From Dasypus novemcinctus (taxonomy: Eukaryota; Chordata; Mammalia; Cingulata; Dasypodidae), in contig NC_080673.1 of assembly GCF_030445035.2 (NCBI RefSeq), forward strand, positions 37,506,365 to 37,570,364: DNA of 64,000 nucleotides. The letters run 5' to 3'. Position numbers and translations under genes: made by a program. The notes below the pieces were generated by a model, which was not told the DNA's origin, did no database searches, and saw nothing but the letters and a program-made list of their open reading frames with translations. Shown here piece after piece: positions 23,690-34,910 of this stretch (its first letter is position 1; every line of letters starts with the position of its first letter).

Positions 23690-24720
23690 TTCCCTAGTGG
23701 TCCATAAGGAGTCATTGATAGTTTTTGAAGGAGACTAAGGGTTGCTGTGCTAGTTAATCTTCAGAGGATGTTATTTAGTAGTTGGAGAATAAGATGGTTT
23801 CCACAGGAAAGACACCAAAGCAACTAGGAGACCACTCTTATAGTCCAAACTTGAAACTTTTAATTAAGGCATGAAAAGGTGAGTGGAATGGCAGTAGGAA
23901 TAAAAAGGAAAGACAGATATGCAGAACGAATAATATAATTTAGTGATTGACTATACGTTAGTAAAATGACAGAGAACAGGTAGAATATTTAATCATTAAA
24001 CATTTATTTCCTGAGAACATACCATGTGTCGGGCACAATTCTTGGGGCTGGATATTGCAACAAAAAGTCAGTCATTATCATTTGAATTTTTCTACCTCTA
24101 TGACTTGCAAAATGTGGGTTTCATAAATAGATAGTCTAGAATAAAGGAGCCTCCAAAAGAAAAAATTTAACTTTGTTATTAGTTATAGTGTCCTTGAAGT
24201 GATTGCCGAATATGCAGGTGGAAATTCTCAGAAGGCAGTTCAAGAGCAGGACAGGGACCAAAGCTAGAAATGTAAATTTGTTGAGGAATTCACAAAGAAC
24301 TAATAGTGGAAGTTATGAGGGTGGATAAGAATTTCAAGAGAGAGAACAGAGAGAAAGGAACAGAGAGTTAATTATGTGTAGCTGAAGGAAATGATGTAGA
24401 GAGAGCAGAAGAGTAGAATACCCTTGGAGCTAAGGGAGAAGAAAGTTGCAATTTGGACAAATAACAGAAAAGATTGCTAAGGAGACATCAAGAGAATTAA
24501 ATCCAGAGAAACCTACTGGAATTAAGAAAAAAAGTGTTTCAGTAGAGGTATAGTAGTCAGATTATAAGGAGTTAAAAGGTAGAAGGTAAGGCTACTTCCT
24601 ACAGAAGATTTGCATTTTAAAGAAAAAGAGCAAGGACTGATTGGAGTTTAAGGCTAATCAGGGTGTAAAGATATGGACACAGGGTAGAATATACTCTGTG
24701 TTTACCATTTCTATTCTTCA
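23690..24720 (+). repeat. Ancient LINE-like element (L1ME-type)
   Basis: This is a long purine-rich relic in which successive blocks match the old consensus: AACTAGGAGACCACTCTTAT at 23823-23842, CCATGTGTCGGGCACAATTC at 24023-24042, GCAGGTGGAAATTCTCAGAA near 24214, and AGCAGAAGAGTAGAATACCC near 24403. No open frame survives. Confidence 0.5.
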
Positions 24721-24748
24721 CATCTCTGGCATTTTTATCTTCTCACCC

Positions 24749-25339
24749 TGTAATAGTTTGGTATTATTTATCAATTCCAAAAATAGATATTGGATTATGT
24801 TTGTAAACTAGCCTGTTTGCACATTAGATAGTATTGGATTTAGAGTTTCACTTTTAGTTGATTAAATAATGATTAAGGCTTTGATTGGGTCACATCAGTA
24901 GGAAGTTGAGTCCCTTTCCCTTGGTGGGCGAGGACTCACAGAGAAAACTATATGGCAGAGCAGAGGAGTTAGCTGGAGTTTTTATGCTGGAGCCCAGAAA
25001 GTAAGCACACAGAGGAACAGAGAGAAGGCTCAATTAGACATAGAGGTCCCAGGAAGAGAGAAGAGCTGTTTGCCTAAAAGACTATAGCTGGCCTTGTGGA
25101 AAAAGCAGAGCAGCTGAGCCCAGAGAGAAACAAGTTCCCAGAAGAGAGGAACCCAGGAAGCCAGAATCCTCGCAGACATCAGCAGCCATCTTGCTCCAAC
25201 ATGTGGCAATAAACTTTGGTGAGGGTAGTAACTTATGCTTTATGGCCTGGTAACTGTAAACTTCTACCCCAAATAAATGCCCTCTTTTTAAAAGCCAACA
25301 GATTTATGGAATTTTGTATCACTACAATATACTAATACA
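24749..25339 (+). mobile_element. MaLR-like solo LTR (xenarthran-type)
   Basis: It starts TGTAATAGTTTGG and ends CTAATACA, the TG...CA termini of an LTR. It shares with the minus-strand LTR at 47460-47963 the block ATTCCAAAAATAGATATTGG and the start of the next GATTATGTTTGTAAACT. Near the 3' end are AATAAATGCCC, which could serve as a poly(A) signal, and a CTCTTTTTAAAAG run. Flanking 5-mers do not match, so no target-site duplication is seen. Confidence 0.75.
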
Positions 25340-25832
25340 CTAATATTCACTGTATATATTCACATGCAAAAATGTTTTCTGGGGGAAAAAAGTATTGATT
25401 GAATATAGATTGTGTGGATTTCCCCAGATTTCAATTTCCAATGTTTTTTATTAGGTAGCTCTCTTGAACAAGGCACTCGGTACTAGCAATAATGGGGAAA
25501 AATTTCCTCTTAGATACATGGAACAATACCAACACCAATGATAACCACTCTAGCCCTATTGGAATACTTAGAAGCACAAAAGCCAAATAATTCCTTTTCA
25601 TCATCTAAACCACAGATGAGAATATCAATACTCATAAATCTGCACTGATTCTATGAAGCCCCATTTTATGCATGAGAATATGAAATGCCAGCAGAAGAGA
25701 AATTACATTCCTTCTTTGACATCGATTTAGATTAAGCACAAAAAGTTTAAAATAATTTTATAATTGTTTGAAAATGACTTGAGTGGGAAAATTAAACCTT
25801 AGAGGCTAGAATTGTAATTAAAAATTAAAACT
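25340..25832. other. Unassigned intergenic DNA
   Basis: No gene or recognisable repeat is seen before the L1 that starts at about 25833. Confidence 0.45.
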
Positions 25833-26459
25833 AGGGGGACTGTGGTAAGATAGTGTTAGGTTAACAGGCTGGGCTCGGTTCTCTCACATAAACAATGGAG
25901 AAAGAGACAAAAGCTGTCTGAGGAAACTGCATTGGGCATTAGCAGACCAGGACAGTGCTACACTACTCAGGACAGTGGGAGACAGAGAGACAAAGAAGCC
26001 AAAACAACAAACTTGAGTTACCAAACTCCCATGGTGGCCAGGAAGGGCTTTCCTTCCCCACCCCCAAGATACTGAGCAGGAGTAAAACTCCTGGCTTATT
26101 TCAGCTGACTGAAAGAACAGACATCTTTCTTCCTGTCAGGTATTTCAAAGGAAAAGGGGGAGGGAGGTTTCCTCAGTGATGTCAGTGAGCAGAGCCCACT
26201 TGAATCTCCACTCTGGGGATTCAACAAGAGTACATAGGAAAGCCAAGAGTGAAACACCTCCATGGAGAGGTGTGCTGACAAGTGCCATGTGCTTGCCAGT
26301 CTGAAAATTGCATGGACAAAAACTTTTTGGTTCTCTCTGTATCCTAACTCCTGGGAGAAAATCTGGCCTGATTCTGATAACTTATGCTGGGTAATTTTAA
26401 AGACTTAGAATAAGTTGAACCAAATATCAAAGAAAAGCTGTGGAAAAAACAAAAAACCA

Positions 26460-27130
26460 AAAGGCAAGAGAGAGAAATTGGCAATCAGAGTAAAGTCACC
26501 AACATATTCAGATGCCTAGACATCAGCAAAAAATTTCAAGCCATACTAAGAAAGAGGAAGAGATGGCCTAGCCAGAGGAATAAACCAAATATCCTGAAGA
26601 GACTCAGGATTTAAGACAATTAATCAGTGATAAACACACAACTCTCCAAAATCAATTTAAAGACTTTAAAGAAGATGGGCAGAAAGAATGTTTGAAGAAA
26701 TAATGACTGAAAACTTCCTAACCTTTATGAAAGACATAAATATCACTATCCAAGAGAACAACGCACCCCAAATAGAATAAATCTCAATAGACCTACTGCA
26801 AGACACATGCTATTGAAAATGACAAAATCAGAGATGAAGAGAGGATTTTGAAAGCAGTGAGAGAAAAGCGAAGCACCACACACAAGGAAACTTGATAAGA
26901 TTAAGTGAAAAGCTCTCATCAGAAACCATGGAGACAAGGAAAAAGTGGTATGATGTATTTAAGGTACTGAAAGAAAAAGACTGCCAACCAAGAATTCTAT
27001 ATCTGGCAAAATTGTCCTTCAGTAATAAGGATGAGTTCAAAGTCTTCACAGAAAAATAAAAACTGATGGAATATTTCACCAAAAGACAAGAATGACAAGA
27101 GATACTAAAAGGAGTGATTCAGCCTGAAAT
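26460..27130 (+). pseudogene. L1 ORF1 remnant
   Basis: The C-terminal domain is recognisable: GAGGATTTTGAAAGCAGTGA at 26841-26860, ATCAGAAACCATGGAGACAA near 26918, then CCAACCAAGAATTCTATATC at 26984-27003 and TCACAGAAAAATAAAAACTG. Several in-frame stops interrupt it. Confidence 0.7.
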
Positions 27131-27259
27131 GAAAAAACAAGGGTGAGAGACTTGGAGAACGTGTAGAAGTGAGGATTATTAGATAGGGTAATTTAAAGGG
27201 TAAAAAGACAGACAATAGCATGGTATGACAATAGAAAGCCAAAGGACAAAATGGATAAA

Positions 27260-28959
27260 GTAGTATCTTTAGAGTAATAACATTGAATAGTAATGGCTTG
27301 AACTTCCCAATCAAAAGACATAGACTGATAGAATGGATTAAAAAATATGAGCCATTTATATGCTGTCTACAAGAGACCCACCTCAGATGTAAAGACAAAA
27401 CCAGGTCAAAAGTGAAAGGTTGAAAAAAGATATTCCATGCAAACAGTAACCAAAAAAGAGCAGGAGTAAAGATACTAATATTGGACAAAATAGATTTCAA
27501 ATGCAAAAATGATATGAGATGAAGAAAGTCACTATAAATTTTAAAAAGGAGCAATTCAACAAGAAATAACTGTACTAAATATTTATGCACCTAACCTGAG
27601 TGCCCCAAGATACATGAGGCACACACTGGCAAACCTGAACGGAGAGAAAGTGGCTGTGGCTCAAGCAATTGAGCACCCATTTACCATGTGGAGGACCCAG
27701 GTTCGATCCCTGGGTCCTCCACCTGGTAAAAAAAGAGAAGAAAAAAAAAAAGGCATCACAGACCTGCGCAGAGAGGTGCAGACCCCTGTGCAGCACAGAA
27801 AGGTACACCAAAAAGATGATGATGCAATCAGATAAAAAAAATAAAAAAAAACTGAAGGGAGAAATATTAATAGATGTCTTCTCAAAAATTGTTGGAGACT
27901 TCAATATACCAATTCATTATTCATGTAGTGAATATACCATTCAGTATTTGATAGAACATCTGGGCAGAGGATAAATAAAGAAACAAATAACTTGAATAAT
28001 ACAATAAATGAACAAGACCAAACAGACATCTATAGACCATTGTACCCCAAAACAGCAGGATATACTTTCTTTTCAAGAACTCATGGATCCTTCTCCGAGA
28101 TGGACATTATGTTGGATCACATGACAAGTCTCAATGAATAGTAAAAGGTTGAAATTATACAAAACACTTTCTCTGATCCTAATGGAATGAAACCAAAAAT
28201 CAATAGTGGATAGAAAAAAGGAAAATTCATAAATACATGGAGATTAAACAATACACTCTTAAATAATCAGTAGATCAAGAAGAAATTTCAAGAGAATTCA
28301 GCAAATATCTTGAGATCAGTGAAAGTGAGAGCACAACCTATGGGACACTGCAAAGGCAGCACTGACAGAGAAATTTATAGCCTTCAAAGCTTACATTAAA
28401 AAAGAGAAAAGAACTAAAATTGAAGATCTAAGTGCACACCTGAAATAAATAGAAAAAGAACAGCAAAATAATCCTAATCTAATTTGAATGAAAGAAATAA
28501 TAAAGACTGGAACAGAAATATATGAAATTGAGAACAAAAGAATAGAGAGAATTAGCCAAACCAAAAATTGAGAAGATAAAGTTGACAAACCTAGTTAGAC
28601 TGACGAAGAAAACAAGAGATAAAACACAAATAAATAAAATCAGAAATGAGAGAGGGGATATTACCACTGACCCTGCAGAAGTAAGAGAGATCACAGAAGG
28701 GTACTATGAACAACTATATGCCAAAAACTAGATGATGTAGAGGAGATAGACAAACTCTTAGAAACACAAGAACCACATACACTGACCCTAGATAAAACAG
28801 AAGACCTCAATAAAGCAATCAAAAGTGAAGAGATTGAAGCAGTCATCAAAAACCTTCCAAAATTGAAAAGCCTGGGATCAGATGGCTTCACAGGATAATT
28901 TACCAATCATTCAAAGTCAATCTAATACCAATCTTGCTCTAGCTCTTGAAAAAATGGAG
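27260..28959 (+). pseudogene. L1 ORF2 remnant, endonuclease and start of RT
   Basis: ORF2 landmarks run in order: AATCAAAAGACATAGACTGA near 27310, TACAAGAGACCCACCTCAGA at 27368-27387, ATTTATGCACCTAACCTGAG near 27581, and GGGATCAGATGGCTTCACAG at 28875-28894, which corresponds to the PG/SDGF stretch at the start of the RT domain. The frame is broken by stops and by the SINE. It ends abruptly at the inverted repeat. Confidence 0.75.
27650..27851 (+). mobile_element. DAS-like tRNA-derived SINE inside L1 ORF2
   Basis: The 5' part is tRNA-like, with an intact pol III B-box (GGTTCGATCCC, 27700-27710) and an A-box-like TGGCTCAAGC at 27657-27666. The A-rich parts follow at 27727-27752 and 27834-27851. 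Flanks CTGAACGGAGAGAAA (27635-27649) and CTGAAGGGAGAAA (27852-27864) look like a diverged target-site duplication. L1 sequence continues on both sides. Confidence 0.85.
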
Positions 28960-29142
28960 ATGTGATTTTAAAATATTTTCTCCTATTGAATTGGTTAGCT
29001 TTTCATCCTTTTGACAAAGTTCTTTGAGGTGCAAAAGTATTTAATTTTGAAGAGATCCCATTTATCTATATTTTTCTTGTGCTCCTCTTGCTTTGGGTGT
29101 AAGGTTTAAGAAATGACCATCTACTACAAGACCTTAAAGATG
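28960..29142 (+). repeat. Inverted repeat, left arm (183 bp)
   Basis: Base by base, this arm is the exact reverse complement of 29577-29759 as far as I can read. It is L1 ORF2 sequence in antisense orientation. The match stops on both sides: the next bases differ at 29143 versus 29576 and at 28959 versus 29760. Confidence 0.95.
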
Positions 29143-29385
29143 CTTTCTTACATTCTCTTCTAGGAGTTTTATGGTTGTTGTTTTTATATTTAGGTCATTG
29201 ATCCACTTTGAGTTACTTTTTCAAAAGGTATGAGATAGGGGTCCCCTTTCTTTCTTTTGGTTATGGATATCCAGTTCTCCTAGCAGCATTTATTGAATAG
29301 ACTGTTCTGGCCCAGCTGGGAAGGTTTGACCACCATGTCAAAAATCAATTGACTGTAAATGTGTGGGTCTATTTCTTTTTTTAAT
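29143..29385 (-). mobile_element. Inverted L1 ORF2 segment next to the left arm
   Basis: Read on the minus strand this is ORF2 sequence that normally lies directly upstream of the arm sequence. ATGGATATCCAGTTCTCCTA at 29265-29284 is its antisense landmark, shared with 18069-18088. Confidence 0.8.
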
Positions 29386-29576
29386 CAATTTTTTGTTTTA
29401 TTATTAAAGGAGATTTAGATTACATAAATGTTAAATAAAAATTGTAAGGAATTCTCATATGCCTTACTTCTTCCCCCTTCCATAGTTTCCCACATTAACA
29501 GCATTCTTCATTAGTGTGGTACATTTCTCTTCAGCTGCAAACTATCAGGCAAATGGCTCATCTCTCTTCCTAGGGC
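29386..29576. repeat. Non-ORF2 filler between inverted and forward L1 parts
   Basis: This segment does not fit ORF2. It contains TTCCCACATTAACAGCATTC and TTCATTAGTGTGGTACATTT, motifs seen in old LINE 3' regions, and weakly recalls the modules near 17400-17600. Its origin is unsettled. Confidence 0.4.
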
Positions 29577-29759
29577 CATCTTTAAGGTCTTGTAGTAGAT
29601 GGTCATTTCTTAAACCTTACACCCAAAGCAAGAGGAGCACAAGAAAAATATAGATAAATGGGATCTCTTCAAAATTAAATACTTTTGCACCTCAAAGAAC
29701 TTTGTCAAAAGGATGAAAAGCTAACCAATTCAATAGGAGAAAATATTTTAAAATCACAT
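29577..29759 (-). repeat. Inverted repeat, right arm (183 bp)
   Basis: Partner of 28960-29142. It carries L1 ORF2 in the sense direction, with TACTTTTGCACCTCAAAGAA at 29680-29699. The spacer between the arms is 434 bp. Confidence 0.95.
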
Positions 29760-31018
29760 ATCCATGATACACAAAGAGACCATGCAATTCAACAATAAAA
29801 AGACAAACTCCCCCAAAATGGGCAAAAGACTTGAAAAGAAAATTGCCCAAAGAAGAAATATAGATGGTGAAGTAACACATGAAAAAATGTTCACCATCAC
29901 TAGCAATTAAGGAAATGCAAATAAAAACTACAATGAGATCCTTTCACACCTATTAGACTGGCCACTATTAAAAAGTCATAATACTATAAATGCTGGAGAG
30001 GATGTGGAGAGATAAGAATGTTTATTCACTGTTGGTGGAAAAGTAGAATGGTAATGCCATTGTGGAGGACTGCTTGGCAGTTCCTAAGGAAGCTGAATTA
30101 GACTTACCAGGTGACCTGGCAATATCATTACTGAGTATATACACAAAAGAATTGAGAGCAGAGACATGAACAGACATCTGCATACTGATGTTCATAGGGT
30201 GTTATTCATGATTGCCAAAAGCTGGAAACAAACCAGATGTCCATCAACTGATGAATGTATAAACAATTTGTGGGGTATGCACATGATGGAGTATTATGCA
30301 GTGGTAAGAAGAAATGAAGTCATGGTGCTTACAATAACATAGATGAACCTGGATGACATTATGTTCAGTGAGGCAAGCCAGACACAAAAGGTAAATACTG
30401 TATGTTGTGCTATTATGAACTAAATATATTGTGTAAACTCATGGAGTTGATGATTAGAAATAGGTCACCAGAAAATAAAAGGGTAGACAATAGAAAGCTG
30501 AGGGTTAATCTGTGTAAAATTGGTAAAAGGTTGTTTGTAAACCTTTGGAAATGAATAGAAATGTTGAAAGCACATCATAGTGTTTGTAATTAGCAGAGCT
30601 CTTATGAGGGTATGATAGTGGTTGAAAGGGAAAGTCTAAGGACAAGTATATTACAAGAAGGAAAGTTTAAAAATTTAGCATGGGACTGTATAACATAGTG
30701 AAACCTCGTGTAAAATACAAATATGGGTGATATTGCATATATAAGACTGTTTTTACAAAATATAAATACAAATATACTAAAGAGAAGAAAAAAGAGTAGC
30801 CACTATTTACAGCAGTGTAAGCATAGAGAGAATGAGAGGTGATGAGCTTTGTTTGTGTGTTTGCTGTTTATTATTACTGGAATTATGAAAGTACTCTAAA
30901 AATGATTGAAGCGATGAATGTACAAATACGAGATTACACTGAATATCATTGATTGCACACTTTGGATGAACTTATGCTTTATTAAAATGTATCAATAAAA
31001 TTGATTTGTTAAAAAAAA
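29760..31018 (+). mobile_element. L1 ORF2 end and 3' UTR
   Basis: ORF2 end landmarks: AAATAAAAACTACAATGAGA at 29919-29938, GGACTGCTTGGCAGTTCCTA near 30067, and CATCAACTGATGAATGTATA near 30243. The 3' UTR from about 30420 includes GGGACTGTATAACATAGTGA near 30684 and ends ATCAATAAAATTGATTTGTT plus a poly(A). Confidence 0.85.
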
Positions 31019-31325
31019 GAGAATACTAAGGGACATTAGGCATGAAAATAATATGATTGCTCAATTCAAGATGCTTTAAAGACACGCCATTATGTTATTA
31101 TATGAAATATACTATAATGGCCCATCTATGGTCTGATATTTTAAGAAAAAAATTATTGTGCCTTTAAGTCCTGACTGAGCATGTTCTTCTTATTAAACTT
31201 TTCCTGGATACCTTCTTAACTAGTTTTTTTCTTACGCTTTCACTAATTTTAATGTCTTTTTCTTTATCCTATTATTCTTTACTGTTTTAGTTTGTCCCTT
31301 TTTTCTTTCCAGAAACTTTTCTTTT
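31019..31325. other. Short unassigned stretch
   Basis: AT-rich DNA between the L1 poly(A) and the SINE; nothing recognised. Confidence 0.4.
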
Positions 31326-31738
31326 AAAGATTTATTTTATTTATTTCTCTTCCCTTCCCTCCCCTGCCCCAGTTGTCTGTTCTCTGTGTCTATTTGCTGT
31401 GTGTTCTTCTTTTTGTCCCCTTCTGTTGTTGTCAGCGGCATGGGAATCTTTGTTTCATTTTGTTGCGTCATCTTGCTGAGTCAGCTCTCTGTGTGTGCGG
31501 TGCAATTCTTGGGCAGGCTACACTTTCTTTCGCGCTGGGCGGCTCTCCTTTCTGGGTGCACTCCTTACATGTGGGGCTCCCCTACGCAGAGGACACCCCT
31601 GCGTGGCATGGCACTCCTTGCACACATCAGCACTGTGCATGGGCCAGCTGCACACGGGTCAAGGAGGCCCGGGGTTTGAACCGTGGACCTCCCATGTGGT
31701 AGACGGACGCCGTATCCACTGGGTCAAGTCCACTTCCT
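31326..31738 (-). mobile_element. Full-length DAS-like SINE, older copy
   Basis: About 410 bp, read on the minus strand from a tRNA-like head (complement of GGTAGACGGACGCC near 31698) to an A-rich tail (AAAGATTTATTTTATTTATT at 31326). It aligns along its length with 34911-35295 but has lost many CpGs to TG or CA. The three overlapping open frames across it are composition effects. Confidence 0.9.
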
Positions 31739-31879
31739 CAGAACAACTTTTAAAACAAAGCACATTACGATTGTCATGCCAGGCCAAATTTGAATTAAAG
31801 ATGTCCTAAAACCAAAAAAAAAAAATTACCAATAGAAATAGGCTCATGTCCATACTCTAAATTTCATGTGGTTTGTAAA

Positions 31880-32345
31880 CTATTAAGAACTATTACATTA
31901 CACCCGTCTTTGTCCTCTTTATAACTGAATTTTTACCCATGATATGGTCAGGCTGGTATTTTCCCTAAGCCTAAAATATCATTCTTGGTCCATATGGACT
32001 CTCTGATTTCAGCCTTGAACCTGCCTTCCCACTTATATCTATCTTTTTAGATCCTATCTATCTGACAAGTTCACCCTCAACCCCTCCCTGATGCCAGATC
32101 TTCACCTCTTTTATTCATCATCTGCTCCTTCCTCAGTGGTTGTAATTGGGATTAATCATGACAGCATCTCATGATTTCATAATTTTTCAGGTGCTTTTGC
32201 CTTGCCTTCATCACAGACTTTGCATTTTGTGGCAGCAAGAACTGTGTCATATTTACCTTTAGTAACTTCAGAGTCTAGCCCAGCCTAGTTTATTGAATTC
32301 TAGCACATCTAAGAATTCAATAAACCTTTGAATGAATGAATGAAG
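31880..32345 (+). repeat. L2 LINE 3' end
   Basis: The L2 tail order is seen: CTGATGCCAGATCTTCACCT, then GGCAGCAAGAACTGTGTCAT at 32231-32250, GTCTAGCCCAGCCTAG, and AATAAACCTTTGAATGAATG near 32318-32337. This is diverged, as is usual for L2. Confidence 0.65.
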
Positions 32346-33464
32346 AGCAAATGAATGCAATTCATATATTTTTTATCTTCCCTGTCACCTACATTTCTAA
32401 GTCCAGTTGATCCAACCACAGTCTCCTGCATCTATACTTTCCATTACTTTACATTGCAGCTTCCTCTCATTAGATTCTTGTTTATATAGTGGAATTATTC
32501 TTACTTTCTCATCCTTGCACACCCCACCTCAGCCCTCACCATGCATGCTTCTAGGAGAAACTTATCTTGACAATAATGCACCTTGAGCAGCAGGGCCTTC
32601 ATCTGTAAGGGTCCTAGCAATGTATTCACATGGTCAAATATGTACAAAAATTACAAATTAAGATACTTTAACGTCGTCCAGTTTAGACTTCTGTCTTTTT
32701 CTCTTCCAAATACCTGTCCCCCCAACATACTTCCCTTATTACAGGTGATGGCGTAGTGGCCATAGACATTTTTGATACTGACCAAAGGGGACTTGAAATG
32801 AAAAAATGACATTGATGAAGGTAACATGAAACTTACAATACATCCCCGCAAGGAGGGCCCTAATTATAAACTGACTTTATGACTATAAAGTTAAAAGCAT
32901 TGAAAATTAGCCACTGCATAAGAAAAGTTGAAATGCTCTGAAATAGCACAGCTTATCATGTTTGAAGAAACTTGATAGAAGTTTACCAAAATATGAAAAC
33001 AACCCTAAAATTTACATAGAATTATTAAAAACAAGATGCAACACTGAAAGAAATGCTTCTAAACTATTGATAATAAAAATATTTCAATCTACTTTACTGA
33101 TATAATGATGAACTAAGGTTTCTATTCTTGCAACTCAAAATATTACAAAATCATTGGCATATTAATAGCAACTAGAGTATTAGGAAATAGTAGAGCTACA
33201 TGACAGATAATAAAATTTCAAGTTACTTTTCTGAATTCTGTAAAATTTATGACAATCATGAATTTTTAAAATATGTTTTTTCTTATAATTTCATGTCTCA
33301 TTCTTCCTAAATGTTCACTTCTGTGCTGACTTTTGAATTTGTAATTCTAGATTCTTTTTCTTGAAGACACCCCTTAAATTACATAAGCCTCATGCAATCT
33401 TACATGAGGAGGTAATCTTGGAGATCATGTCGTTTAACCCACTTCTTTATTTTCTTTTAAATGT
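32346..33464. other. Unassigned intergenic DNA
   Basis: AT-rich, with no recognised gene or repeat. The open frame at 32651-32851 has no identifiable feature. Confidence 0.45.
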
Positions 33465-34330
33465 TACATTCAGAAAACATGAGGTCCCCATATAACCCCC
33501 ACCCCCCCTACCCACTCCTCCCACATCAACAATATTTTCCATCATCGTGGCACATTCACTGCACCTGGTGAATACATTCTGGAGCACTGCTGCACCACAG
33601 GGACAGTGGTCTACATTGTAGTCTACACTCTCCCCCATTCTACCCAGTGGGCCATGGCAGGACACACAGTGTCCAGCATCTGTCCCTGCAGCACCACCCA
33701 GGACAACTCCAAATCCTGGAAATGCCCCCACATTATATCTTTTCCTCCCTCTTCCTACCATCAGCTGCTACCATGGCCACTTTCTCCACATCAATATTAT
33801 AATTTCTTCCCCTACTAATCACAATAGTTCCCCAGCAGAACACCAGTAAGTCCACTCAAATCTATACTCTATACCTCCATCCTGTGGACCCTTGGATGGT
33901 TAAGTCCAGTCCCCCTCTACATCAAGAGGGGGCTTAGATTCCACATGGATGCTGGATGCAATTCTCCTGCTTGCAGCTGTAGGCACTCTTGGCTCCCTGG
34001 TGTGGTGGTTGACCTTCTTCACCTCCCTATTAGCTGGCCAGGGTAAGTCCAATAAACCAGAGGGTAGGAGTTGCAAGTCTGCTGAGGCTCAGGACCCGGC
34101 TTTCACATGGACAGTCCAGAGATTCAGGTCTCCTGAGTATACACCAACTCAAACACCAACCACAGGTCCAGTAAAAGTAACAGAAGAGGCATGTGTAGAA
34201 AGGTCATATCTGAGGCCAACTCCATCACACTCAAGAACACAAATTCCAAAGTAGGGCCAAATGACATGGCCCTGAACTCCAGAGCCATCTACCATGACCA
34301 TAGAACCTGTGGGTCTCGGTAGCCCTCAGG
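33465..34330 (-). repeat. Dispersed repeat family A, younger subtype, single complete-looking unit
   Basis: Read on the minus strand it matches 51968-52632 along most of its length: AAGAGTGCCTACAACTGCAA and CTTGCAGGAGAATTGCATCC type blocks. It also has the terminal part with CACGATGATGG and TATATGGGGACCTCATG that the 52-kb copy lacks. The unit is about 860 bp. The open frames inside (for example 33447-33761) are not conserved in frame between copies. Confidence 0.75.
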
Positions 34331-34795
34331 TCCTTCAGGTAATGAAGACTGATTGTTATGGTTGGGCCCTGAGGGGAGGGGGAAAGAGGTGTTGAATACA
34401 TGGAATCCGTGTAACTTGGGGCAATGGAAGTGTTCCACAAGATCATGCAATGATGGATATAGGACATGTTAAATTATACCAAAAATGTATAAAAGTCTGT
34501 AGGCTAAAATGCAAACCATAATGTAAACCATAATATAACTAAAAATTTAGAAAATTGTATAGATGAAAATATAAACCATAATGTAAATTCAAATGGAACC
34601 ATGTTTGAAAGCTATTGTGTCAATATCTGTACATCAGCTGCAGCAAATATAATACGAATGTGTAAAAAGATCATTGCTGGGGAAGGGACAAAGGGTTTGA
34701 TGTTGCATATATGAGAGTACCATATATTGTACATATATTACTGTGATCTAAAATGTATGTGAAGACAAACTTAATAATTAGAAAAAAAAAGAAAG
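34331..34795 (+). repeat. Family A-related or L1-like 3' tail in opposite orientation
   Basis: It has GATCATGCAATGATGGATAT at 34441-34460, very close to GATACTGCAATGATGGATAT in family A copy 1, then repeated AAACCATAATGTAAA motifs and a terminal A-rich run (34782-34790). It stands tail-outward from the minus-strand unit to its left. Confidence 0.55.
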
Positions 34796-34910
34796 GATGT
34801 AGACACTGAGGAAGAAATGGTAGAAATTGCCTTGCCACTGTACATACAGGGCAACACCTATAGCAGTGATAAAAAGCAAAATATCAAAAACAAATCTTTT
34901 TCATTTTTTC

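Larger units (their letters stand above)
25833..31018 (+). mobile_element. L1 with both ends and a rearranged middle
   Basis: The element starts with a GGGGGACTGTGGTAAGATAG leader, then ORF1 (C-terminal half clear at 26740-27130), ORF2 from about 27260 to 28959, then an inverted ORF2 segment (28960-29385), a 191-bp foreign piece (29386-29576), and forward ORF2 end plus 3' UTR (29577-31018) with AATAAA at 30994-30999 and a poly(A) at 31011-31018. Roughly 2 kb of ORF2 is missing at the 28959 junction. Stops are frequent, so it is dead. A SINE sits at 27650-27851. No target-site duplication was found. Confidence 0.8.

Noticed and set aside
24749-24753. Target-site duplication of the 24749-25339 LTR
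   Set aside because: The flanking 5-mers CACCC and CTAAT do not match, so none is claimed.
27700-27710. Possible tRNA gene from an intact B-box
   Set aside because: The surrounding sequence is a SINE with A-rich tails and a target-site duplication; no tRNA cloverleaf with a complete acceptor stem is seen.
31373-31809. Three overlapping open frames of about 100 codons
   Set aside because: Same SINE family as 34911-35295; not host genes.
33447-33761. 104-codon Gly-rich minus-strand open frame
   Set aside because: It lies in a family A unit; the matching stretch at 52478-52759 has a different frame structure, so the protein is not conserved.
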